From positions 1 through 15,205 of the forward strand of contig JBFKAV010000086.1 in assembly GCA_041621405.1 (NCBI GenBank): a DNA stretch of 15,205 nt. Direction: 5' to 3'. A program made the translations under genes and the position numbers. This DNA comes from JBFKAV01 sp041621405. GTDB taxonomy: Bacteria; Pseudomonadota; Alphaproteobacteria; Rhodobacterales; Rhodobacteraceae. Positions 1 to 6,413 of the stretch are shown one piece after another (position 1 is the stretch's first letter; each line of letters opens with the position of its first letter). The notes beneath the pieces were generated by a model. That model was given only the letters and a program-made list of their open reading frames with translations. It had not been told where the DNA came from and did not search any database.

Positions 1-228
1 GGCCGCCGCTGCAGTTCCTGGTTCGACGGTATGAACAGTGACCTGAGTTCCGGCTCTCCTCCGGATCTTTTGGAGAGTCCGCAGGCTAATCTCTGGGGCA
101 ACCCAGCGCGTATTTCCAGCCCCTTCTTTGCCATGAATTCGGGCTTCCGCCGACCCGACGCTTGCGAACCGAGTCCGCTCAGTGGTCCACGGGATCTTCG
201 GCAATAAAGGAGGCAAGCGGAGGCGACT

Positions 229-396
229 GTGCAACTTACGATCATCCGGCGATGTGCAAGCCCAGAGCTCACCGAGAACGAGCGGGCCTGGATCGAGGTC
301 ATCCCGCTCGCTTCGCGCGATAGTGGCCTGGCGCCGACGCTGGCGCGTGTGCAGGCGCTGCGGCGGGTCTTGGAGCTCCCGACGCGGGAGGCCTGA
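229..396 (+). CDS. Small hypothetical protein, 55 aa
   Basis: A short reading frame starting with GTG, preceded by GGAGG at 219-223 with a 5-base spacer, and ending in TGA at 394-396. The predicted product begins (M/V)QLTIIRRCASPELTENERA and ends ARVQALRRVLELPTREA. It has a balanced amino-acid composition with a Glu/Arg-rich probable helical C-terminus, unlike the Arg/Ser/Pro-rich translations of the overlapping frames. I see no signal peptide, membrane segment or known domain, and I cannot assign a function. The LTENERAWIE...PTLARVQALRR pattern resembles small uncharacterised proteins of Rhodobacteraceae, but that is an impression, not a database result. It stands alone, about 540 bp from the convergent rhaI. 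It could instead be a chance frame in a degraded region. Confidence 0.5.
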   Translation: MQLTIIRRCASPELTENERAWIEVIPLASRDSGLAPTLARVQALRRVLELPTREA

Positions 397-934
397 CGAG
401 AGCGATGCCTGAGACCCAGCCGGACGTCAGGCCACATGCCGACGCCGCCGGTTCACATCGCATGGGAGACGTCAACGTCGGGCCGCTGTCGCCACCCGCC
501 ATGTGAACCTCTGTGATTCCAGGCGGACCGTGCGCCCGGAAGTGGCAGGCCGCGTCCATGATTGAGATACGACCGGAAGGAGTCCAGGACTTGCAAGGTG
601 TGGCCCGGAACACCGGCGACACGCCCTATGTCTGATGTCGAAGTCTCGGGAATCCCCGCATGCGCCGACCGAGATGCCTTCTGGCGCCACTGGGGTCGGG
701 GGATCAGACCTTGGACGGGAAGAGTGGGTTCAACGTCGGCGGTCGCGACATCGACGGCCAAGCGGGGGATCACTCATTCATCCGGCAAGGACCGTGAGGA
801 CCGCTGCAACGGCCCCTCATCGTCAGGTGACCGCCACTCCGTGCGGTGGAACGGACTGCGTAGAGCTGTAGCCTCCGATGCGCTCCGGAGGCCCGGCCCC
901 GCGGGATCATCTCCAGAGCCGATGCTGAGGCATG
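397..934. other. Region without recognisable gene
   Basis: Several frames are open here for 70-140 codons on both strands, as expected in GC-rich DNA, but their translations are Arg/Ser/Pro/Gly-rich, lack convincing ribosome binding sites and resemble no family I know. The stretch probably represents intergenic or decayed sequence downstream of rhaI. Only a hairpin near rhaI (871-892) stands out. Confidence 0.5.
871..892 (-). terminator. Possible hairpin terminator after rhaI
   Basis: The arms GCCTCCG (871-877) and CGGAGGC (886-892) form a perfect 7-bp stem with an 8-base loop, 42 bases beyond the rhaI stop codon in the direction of rhaDI transcription. No T-run follows, so a classical intrinsic terminator is not shown. 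It may be a 3'-end stabilising hairpin or chance in GC-rich DNA. Confidence 0.25.
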
Positions 935-2179
935 CTATCCGCGCCCAGCGACAGAGGCCTGATACGCGTTCAGTTCGGCGATGAGCGGCAGTCCGGTAGC
1001 CACGTCCTGGCGCAGGCAAAACTCGGTCCAGACGGCTGCGAATGGCAGGTCCTTCAATTCCTCGGTGAGCATGAGGCGCGCGGAGTAGTCGAGCCTCGCT
1101 TCGGCATCCTTGAGCCTGGCCTGTGGCATGAGCAGCGCGCGCAACAGGGCCTTCTGCATATTGCGCGTGCCGATCACCCAGGCGGCCGTCCGGCTGATCG
1201 TGGCGTCGAAGAAGTCGAGCCCGATATGAGTGCGGCCGAGAAGATCGGCAAAGACCAGTTCCTGCGCCATGGCGAGGATGTCGTCGTTCAGCAGGATCAC
1301 GTGGTCGCTGTCCCAACGCATCGGGCGCGACACGTGGAGCAGGATATTGCCAACCGAGAGGCTCACCGACGAGAGCTTGTCGGCGATGTTCTCGGTCGGG
1401 TGGAAATGGCCCATGTCGAGGCACAGGACCGTGCCCTTGCGGATCGCGTAGCCCATATAGAATTCGTGGCTGCCGACGGTGCAGGCCTCGACGCCGATGC
1501 CGAACAGCTTGCTCTCGACAGCGTCGAGCATATGGCTCTTGTCGTGCCTCTCGGTCAGCATCTGGTCGAGCGAGGCCTCCAGCCGCCGGCGTGCCGCCAT
1601 GCGGTCCACGGGGATGTCCTTGTAGCCGTCGGGCACCCAAACGTTGTTGATCGCCGGGCTGCCCAATGCGTCCCCGATGCGCGCTGCGATCTCGCGCGTG
1701 CGCCTGCCATGTTCGATCCAGAAGTCACGGATGCCCCGCTCGGGATGGCTGAGCGTCAGGTTGTCGTCCGCCTTTTGGTGCGCAAAGAAGGTCGGGTTGA
1801 AATCGAGCCCCAGCCCCTGTTCCTTAGCCCAGTCCACCCAGGGCTCGAAGTGGCGATACTCGATCGCATCGCGATCCGGTGCCTCGTCGGTATCGAGGTA
1901 GAAGGCGTGCAGGTTCAGCCGATGCCGCCCCGGGATGTTGGCATAGGCAAATTCCAGGTCGGCGCGCAGCTCTTCCGGCGTCCGGGCTCGGCCGGGATGG
2001 TTGCCGGTGGCCTGGATGCCGCCGCCGGAGGTTCCGGTCCTCTTCTCGAAGCCGACCACGTCGTCGCCCTGCCAGCAGTGAACCGAGATCGGAATCCCGG
2101 CGAGCCGGTCCAGCGCCGCCTCGGTGTCGACACTCCATTCGGCGAACCGCTCCTTGGCGAAGTCGTAGTCCCGGCTCAT
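935..2179 (-). CDS. rhaI: L-rhamnose isomerase (TIM-barrel, rhizobial/Pseudomonas type)
   Basis: Catalyses L-rhamnose to L-rhamnulose in the cytoplasm, the first intracellular step of the pathway. The 414-residue product has the landmarks of the Pseudomonas stutzeri/rhizobial L-rhamnose isomerase family rather than the E. coli RhaA type: ISVHCWQGDDVVGFE near residues 31-45, NLHAFYLD near 89-96, VESKLFGIGVEACTVGSHEF near 221-240, CLDMGHFHPTEN near 253-264, LHVSRPMRWDSDHV near 281-294 and GLDFFDAT near 320-327. E222, D255, H282 and the Asp residues near 290-292 and 322-325 are likely metal and catalytic ligands by comparison with that family. The start was chosen at ATG 2179 because a GGGAGGAGA sequence lies just upstream; an in-frame ATG at 2242 would extend 21 residues back over the end of rhaD. 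It follows rhaD by 31 bp, clearly in one transcript. No defect is visible. Confidence 0.95.
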   Translation of the reverse strand: MSRDYDFAKERFAEWSVDTEAALDRLAGIPISVHCWQGDDVVGFEKRTGTSGGGIQATGNHPGRARTPEELRADLEFAYANIPGRHRLNLHAFYLDTDEAPDRDAIEYRHFEPWVDWAKEQGLGLDFNPTFFAHQKADDNLTLSHPERGIRDFWIEHGRRTREIAARIGDALGSPAINNVWVPDGYKDIPVDRMAARRRLEASLDQMLTERHDKSHMLDAVESKLFGIGVEACTVGSHEFYMGYAIRKGTVLCLDMGHFHPTENIADKLSSVSLSVGNILLHVSRPMRWDSDHVILLNDDILAMAQELVFADLLGRTHIGLDFFDATISRTAAWVIGTRNMQKALLRALLMPQARLKDAEARLDYSARLMLTEELKDLPFAAVWTEFCLRQDVATGLPLIAELNAYQASVAGRG

Positions 2180-2210
2180 CCCGTCTCTCCTCCCCTTTTC
2201 CCCACGCGAC

Positions 2211-4313
2211 TCAGCGCGTGAAAGCCTGGATGTTGCCTGCATCCACGTTGAGTATGTTGCCGGTCGATTTCGCGGATCGCTCCGAGGCGAAGAAGTACGC
2301 CGCCTCGGCGATGTCTTCGGGGAACACCGAGCGCTTCAGCATCGAGCGCTGGCGATACATCTCCTCGAGCCCGTCCTTGTCGGTCTTGTAGGTGCCGGCC
2401 CGTTGTTCCAGCCACTCGCCCGACCAGATCTTCGACCCGCGCAGGACGGCGTCGGGGTTGACGACGTTGACGCGAATCCCCGCCTCCGCGCCTTCCAGCG
2501 CGAGGCAGCGGGCCAGGTGGATCTCGCTCGCCTTCGCGGTGCAGTAGGCCGAGGCGTTGGGCGAGGCCGCAAGGCCGTTCTTCGAGGCGACGAAGACGAT
2601 CGAGCCGCCCATCCCCTGCACCCGCATCAGCTTGAACGCCTCGCGGCTGACCAGGAAGTAGCCGGTGGACAGGATGTCCATGTTCTTGTTCCAGAGCGCG
2701 AGCGTGGTCTCTTCGACCGGGGCCGAAGAGGCGATGCCCGCGTTTGACACCAGGATGTCGAGCCCGCCGAACTCGACGGCAGTTTGCGCATAGGCAGCCG
2801 CGACGGCGCTCTCGTCGGTCACGTTCATCGCCACCTTTCGGACCACATCCTTGCCATGGCGCGAAGCCAGGTCGGCATGGGCTTCCTTCAGGGCCTTCTC
2901 GTCGATATCGGCGAGCATCACGCAGGCGCCCTCGGCAAGGTAGCGCTCGGCGGTCGCAGCGCCGATTCCGCCCGCGCCGCCGGTCACGAGGGCGATACGG
3001 CCTGCGAGGCTCTTGGGCTTCGGCATCCGCTGCAGCTTGGCCTCCTCGAGGAGCCAGTATTCGATGTCGAAAGCCTCCTGCTCGGGCAGACCGACATACT
3101 CGCTGACCGACGACGCACCGCGCATGACGTTGATCGCGTTCACGTAGAACTCGCCCGAGATCCGCGCCGTCGCCTTGTCCCTGGCGAAGGTGATCATGCC
3201 GACGCCGGGCACTAGGTAGACCACGGCATTGGGGTCGCGGAGCGGCGGGCTGTCGGCGTGTTTGCAGCGCTCGTAGTAGGCGGCGTAGGCATCTCGGTAA
3301 GTCCCGATCTGCGCAGGCAGGTCCGCCAGCACTTCGGCAAGGTTGTTCTTCGCGGGGTCGAACTCGATCACCAGCGGGCGGATCTTGGTGCGCAGGAAGT
3401 GGTCGGGGCACGAGGTCCCTAGTGCCGCCAGCCGTTCCATGTCCTTCGCATTGACGAAGTCCAGCACGGCCTCGGAATCCTCGAAGTGTCCCACCATGTG
3501 GTTCTGGCCCGAGACCATGCCCCGTATCGCAGGCATGAGGCGGGCAGCAATCGCGCGACGCTCGGCCACGGGCAGGCTTATGTGCCTCGCCCCGCCAAAA
3601 AGCTTCGCGCCTTCGGTCCTTGCCGCAAACCAGTCCACTGCCTGCTGGATCACGCGCAGGGTGAGTTCGTAGCAATCCCTGGCGTCGTCGGCCCAGGTGA
3701 AGAGCCCGTGGCTTTCCAGCACGACGCCCTTGGCCTCGGGGTTCTCCAGGCAGAACTTCTCCAGCCAGAGCCCCAGCTCATAGCCGGGCCGCTTCCAAGG
3801 CAGCCAGCCGATCTCGTCGCCGAAAATCTCGGACGTGAGTTCGCGGGAATTGGCCGAAGCGGCGATGGCGATGATCGCATCGGGGTGCATGTGGTCGACG
3901 TGGCGCCGCGGCACGTAGGCATGAAGCGGCGTGTCGATCGAGGCGGCCCGCGGATTGAGGTTGAAAGTGCAGTGGGGGAGGTAGCCCACCATCTCGTCCT
4001 CATTCTCGACGCCGCGATAGACGTTCTTCAGCGCGCGCAGCTTGTCCATGTAGAGCGTGGCAAAGCCGTCCATCTTGATGGAACCCACGTCGCCGCCCGA
4101 GCCCTTTACCCAAAGCACTTCGACCGCCTCTCCGGTCAGCGGATCCTCTTCGATCACCTTGGCCGAAGTGTTGCCCCCGCCGTAGTTGGTGATGCGCTTG
4201 TCCGAACCGAGGAGGTTCGAGCGGTAGAGCAGCTTCTCCGATTCGCTCATTCGCGTTGCCTCGGCGTCGTTCCAACCGTTCACAAGGCGCTGATTCTCGG
4301 CGGTTTTCAGCAT
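2211..4313 (-). CDS. rhaD: Bifunctional rhamnulose-1-phosphate aldolase / short-chain dehydrogenase
   Basis: A 700-residue fusion. The N-terminal half (about 1-425) is a class II aldolase/adducin-type domain: ITNYGGGNTSAK near 41-52, a zinc-binding HMH at 141-143 and ESHG near 200-203. It cleaves L-rhamnulose 1-phosphate to dihydroxyacetone phosphate and L-lactaldehyde. The C-terminal half (about 435-700) is a short-chain dehydrogenase: nucleotide motif TGGAGGIG at 444-451, SNAG at 523-526, and a catalytic S577, Y590 (YCTAK) and K594. In the family this half is thought to oxidise L-lactaldehyde, so one protein would handle cleavage and disposal of a toxic aldehyde. The start was set at ATG 4313, preceded by GGGAGGAATTC; an upstream in-frame ATG at 4358 gives a 15-residue extension with no ribosome binding site. 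It is first gene of the rhaDI transcript, divergent from rhaR, and its upstream region carries the shared palindrome. Lactaldehyde as the dehydrogenase substrate is known for relatives, not shown here. Confidence 0.94.
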   Translation of the reverse strand: MLKTAENQRLVNGWNDAEATRMSESEKLLYRSNLLGSDKRITNYGGGNTSAKVIEEDPLTGEAVEVLWVKGSGGDVGSIKMDGFATLYMDKLRALKNVYRGVENEDEMVGYLPHCTFNLNPRAASIDTPLHAYVPRRHVDHMHPDAIIAIAASANSRELTSEIFGDEIGWLPWKRPGYELGLWLEKFCLENPEAKGVVLESHGLFTWADDARDCYELTLRVIQQAVDWFAARTEGAKLFGGARHISLPVAERRAIAARLMPAIRGMVSGQNHMVGHFEDSEAVLDFVNAKDMERLAALGTSCPDHFLRTKIRPLVIEFDPAKNNLAEVLADLPAQIGTYRDAYAAYYERCKHADSPPLRDPNAVVYLVPGVGMITFARDKATARISGEFYVNAINVMRGASSVSEYVGLPEQEAFDIEYWLLEEAKLQRMPKPKSLAGRIALVTGGAGGIGAATAERYLAEGACVMLADIDEKALKEAHADLASRHGKDVVRKVAMNVTDESAVAAAYAQTAVEFGGLDILVSNAGIASSAPVEETTLALWNKNMDILSTGYFLVSREAFKLMRVQGMGGSIVFVASKNGLAASPNASAYCTAKASEIHLARCLALEGAEAGIRVNVVNPDAVLRGSKIWSGEWLEQRAGTYKTDKDGLEEMYRQRSMLKRSVFPEDIAEAAYFFASERSAKSTGNILNVDAGNIQAFTR

Positions 4314-4383
4314 GAATTCCTCCCATGGGCGCGATCGTCGCACGGTCCAAGCTTGCACAGAGGCTGCGGGGCGTGCGTCGAAA

Positions 4384-4389
4384 TGTCAA
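4384..4389 (-). promoter_or_regulatory. Candidate -35 element of the rhaDI promoter
   Basis: On the minus strand these bases read TTGACA, the consensus -35 hexamer, and they form the outer end of the left palindrome arm. At 17 bases downstream the hexamer is CAGCCT, a poor -10, so activation or a weak promoter would be needed. The call rests on the -35 match and mirror-image placement only. Confidence 0.35.
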
Positions 4390-4456
4390 TCACAAACAAT
4401 CATTAGCAATCATTCCGCGCTGCAGCATGATTGCTAATGATCATTTTTGATTGACA
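4384..4456. promoter_or_regulatory. 73-bp imperfect palindrome, probable RhaR operator
   Basis: An AT-rich island in the rhaD-rhaR divergent intergenic region, with dyad symmetry about position 4420. The inner arms at 4399-4413 and 4427-4441 are a perfect 15-bp inverted repeat (ATCATTAGCAATCAT / ATGATTGCTAATGAT). The outer arms at 4384-4392 and 4448-4456 are a perfect 9-bp inverted repeat (TGTCAATCA / TGATTGACA). On the left arm the hexamer CAATCA occurs at 4387, 4397 and 4407, exactly one helical turn apart; its mirror image is intact at the outermost and innermost right-arm positions and partial in the middle one. DeoR-family regulators bind repeated short AT-rich elements, so this is most likely the RhaR operator controlling both directions. 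The regulator assignment is inference from position and family; the symmetry is seen directly. Confidence 0.8.
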
Positions 4457-4479
4457 ACGCCGGCGAATCCCCGCAATTT
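4451..4479 (+). promoter_or_regulatory. Candidate promoter of rhaRSTPQUK
   Basis: TTGACA at 4451-4456 is a perfect -35 hexamer forming the outer end of the right palindrome arm. With a 17-base spacer the -10 position is CAATTT (4474-4479), a weak match. The rhaR start codon follows about 20 bases later, so a transcript from here would have a very short leader including the GGGAGGAG ribosome binding site. Confidence 0.4.
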
Positions 4480-4499
4480 CCATCGCGAGGGAGGAGCCA

Positions 4500-5303
4500 A
4501 TGCACGAGACGGAACGCCACAGGATCATTCTGTCGGCCGTGCAGGACCGGCCGGTCGTGACCGTTGTCGATCTGTGCGGCCTCACGGGCGCCTCCGAGGC
4601 AACGATCCGCCGCGATATCGCCACGCTCGACGCCCAGAAGAAACTCCGCCGGGTCCGGGGCGGCGCGGAATCGGTCAACCCGCCGCAGCTCGTCGGTCTG
4701 GCGGGCCGACCGTACGTGATCAACGAACAGATCAACATTGCCCAGAAGCAGGCCATCGCCCGCGCCGCGGTCGCGCTCTGCGAGGACGGCGAGCCGATCA
4801 TCATCAACGGCGGCACCACGACCTTCCAGATGGTGCACCCGCTCGCCTCGCGCCGGCTCCAGGTGTTCACCAACTCGTTCCCGATCGCCGAGCACCTGCT
4901 CAGGCATTCGAAGAACACGATCCTGCTGCCGGGCGGCGCCATCTACCGCGAACAGAACATCGTGCTCTCGCCCTTTGACAACGACGTCGCCGGCAACTTC
5001 TGCGCCCGGCGCATGTTCATGGGCGCTCAGGGAATAGGGCCTCTCGGGCTGATGGAGGCCGACCCCTTGCTGATCCAGGCCGAACAGAAGCTGATCGGCC
5101 GGGCCGACGAGCTTGTGGTCCTGGTCGACAGCACGAAATTCCGCAATCGGTCGAGCCTGGTGCTTTGCCCGCTTGCCCGCGTCCACACCCTCATCACCGA
5201 CGAAGGTATTACCGACAAGGAAGCCGCCATGCTCGAGGCGGCCGACGTGAAGCTGATCGTCGCCCCCGCGGGCGCCGCGCAGAAGGAGGAGGTGGCCTCC
5301 TGA
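4500..5303 (+). CDS. rhaR: DeoR/GlpR-family transcriptional regulator of rhamnose genes
   Basis: A 267-residue cytoplasmic DNA-binding protein of normal length for the family. Residues about 6-57 form the DeoR winged helix-turn-helix, with TIRRDIATLD near 35-44 as recognition helix and the family-typical RVRGGA near 51-56. Residues about 75-260 form the DeoR sensor domain: INGGTTTF near 102-109, NSFPIA near 125-130, LLPGG near 142-146, AQGIG near 176-180 and VLVDSTKFRNRS near 207-218. Such domains bind a phosphorylated sugar intermediate, so rhamnulose 1-phosphate is a reasonable ligand guess. The ATG at 4500 is preceded by GGGAGGAG. It sits first in the transport operon and faces rhaD across a strong palindrome, which suggests it controls both units and itself. 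Orthologues in R. leguminosarum are named RhaR; this is unrelated to the AraC-type RhaR of E. coli. Confidence 0.92.
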   Translation: MHETERHRIILSAVQDRPVVTVVDLCGLTGASEATIRRDIATLDAQKKLRRVRGGAESVNPPQLVGLAGRPYVINEQINIAQKQAIARAAVALCEDGEPIIINGGTTTFQMVHPLASRRLQVFTNSFPIAEHLLRHSKNTILLPGGAIYREQNIVLSPFDNDVAGNFCARRMFMGAQGIGPLGLMEADPLLIQAEQKLIGRADELVVLVDSTKFRNRSSLVLCPLARVHTLITDEGITDKEAAMLEAADVKLIVAPAGAAQKEEVAS

Positions 5304-5344
5304 CAGCCGCCAGACATTACCCCAACGCTCCAGGGAGGACCCAG

Positions 5345-6340
5345 ATGAGCATCCTTAAGAAGACCCTGACTTCGGCGGCCCTCGCGGCGCTGATGATGAC
5401 CGGCGCAGCCGAGGCGCAGGACAAGACCCGTATCGCGCTTGTCGTGAAGGCGCTGGGCATCGGCTTCTTCGAGGCCGCGGCCAAGGGCGCCGAGGAAGCG
5501 GCGGCGGAGCTCGGCGATGTCGAGATCATCTACACCGGCCCGACCGACACGACCGCGGAAGGCCAGATCGAGGTGATCAACTCGCTGATCGCCCAGCAGG
5601 TCGACGCCATCGCAATCTCTGCCAACGACCAGGACGCGCTCGTCCCGGCGCTGAAGAAGGCGATGGATCGCGGCATCACGGTGATCAGCTGGGATTCGGG
5701 CGTGGCCCCCGAGGGCCGGCAGATGCACCTCAACCCGTCGTCTAACCCGCTGATCGGCAACATGATCATCAAGCTCGCCGCCGACAACTTGCCCGATGGC
5801 GGCCAGGTCGCCGTTCTCTCGGCCTCGGCGACAGCGACCAACCAGAACACCTGGATCGCTGAGATGGAAAAGGTGATGGGCAACTATCCGGGCATTGAGG
5901 TGGTGGCCACCGTCTACGGCGACGACCTCGCCGACAAATCTTACCGCGAAGCCCAGGGCCTCATGCAGTCCTACCCTGACCTCAAGGCGATCATCGCGCC
6001 GACGAGCGTTGGCATCGTCGCCGCCGCGCAGGCCGTGGCCGATGCCGGCAAGATCGGCGAGATCAACGTGACCGGCCTCGGCCTGCCCTCGGAGATGGCC
6101 GGCGCCGTCGAGTCGGGCGCCTCGAAGTCCTTCGCGATCTGGAACCCGATCGATCTCGGCTACTCGGCCACGATGATCGCCTACAACCTCGCCAAGGGCA
6201 ACGCGATGGCCGAGCCCGGCGCTTCGATCCCGATGGGCCGCATGGGCGAAGTGACGCTCGACGACACCAACGCCGGCGCAATGGCCGATCCCTTCGTCTA
6301 CGACGCCTCGAACATCGAAGAGTTCAAGTCGATCTTCTGA
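5345..6340 (+). CDS. rhaS: Rhamnose ABC transporter substrate-binding protein
   Basis: A 331-residue periplasmic sugar-binding protein of the ribose/autoinducer-2-binding (type 1 periplasmic) fold. It starts with a signal peptide: lysines at 5-6, a hydrophobic stretch near 8-20 and an AEA-QD cleavage site after residue 24. The mature protein has the usual features of the family: YTGPTDTTAEGQIEVINSL near 60-78, an Asn/Asp-rich hinge segment ISANDQDAL, ISWDSG, and VTGLGLPSEM toward the C-terminus. Start chosen at ATG 5345 with GGGAGGA upstream; the frame is open further back into rhaR but without reason to start there. It delivers L-rhamnose to RhaPQ/RhaT. A strong hairpin follows its stop codon, probably keeping its mRNA more abundant than that of the membrane components. 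This RhaS is a binding protein, not the E. coli activator of the same name. Confidence 0.94.
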   Translation: MSILKKTLTSAALAALMMTGAAEAQDKTRIALVVKALGIGFFEAAAKGAEEAAAELGDVEIIYTGPTDTTAEGQIEVINSLIAQQVDAIAISANDQDALVPALKKAMDRGITVISWDSGVAPEGRQMHLNPSSNPLIGNMIIKLAADNLPDGGQVAVLSASATATNQNTWIAEMEKVMGNYPGIEVVATVYGDDLADKSYREAQGLMQSYPDLKAIIAPTSVGIVAAAQAVADAGKIGEINVTGLGLPSEMAGAVESGASKSFAIWNPIDLGYSATMIAYNLAKGNAMAEPGASIPMGRMGEVTLDDTNAGAMADPFVYDASNIEEFKSIF

Positions 6341-6355
6341 TCGCCTGACGCACCT

Positions 6356-6382
6356 CCGGCGCGGGCGCTGCGCCCGCGCCGG
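6356..6382 (+). promoter_or_regulatory. GC-rich intercistronic hairpin after rhaS
   Basis: CCGGCGCGGGCG (6356-6367) and CGCCCGCGCCGG (6371-6382) form a perfect 12-bp stem with a three-base loop, 15 bases after the rhaS stop. No T-run follows, so a full terminator is unlikely. Such hairpins after binding-protein genes are known to protect the upstream mRNA or cause partial termination, giving excess binding protein over permease. Confidence 0.7.
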
Positions 6383-6413
6383 CATCAACCCGCACCAATC
6401 CACCTACGGATCG

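Noticed and set aside
1..207. Open frame at the left edge ending in TAA at 205-207, possible gene end
   Set aside because: Its 68 codons give a Ser/Pro-rich translation with no recognisable motif; too little to support a partial CDS.
932..2221. 429-codon plus-strand frame opposite rhaI
   Set aside because: Antisense mirror of rhaI caused by GC-rich codon bias; the translation has no family motifs, whereas the minus strand encodes a clear isomerase.
2211..4358. Longer rhaD starting at ATG 4358
   Set aside because: The extra 15 residues (MQAWTVRRSRPWEEF) lack a ribosome binding site, while ATG 4313 has GGGAGG at good spacing.
5027..6403. 458-codon minus-strand frame opposite rhaR and rhaS
   Set aside because: Its translation is Asp/Arg/His/Gly-rich and low in complexity, typical of the complement of a high-GC gene; rhaS on the plus strand is unambiguous.
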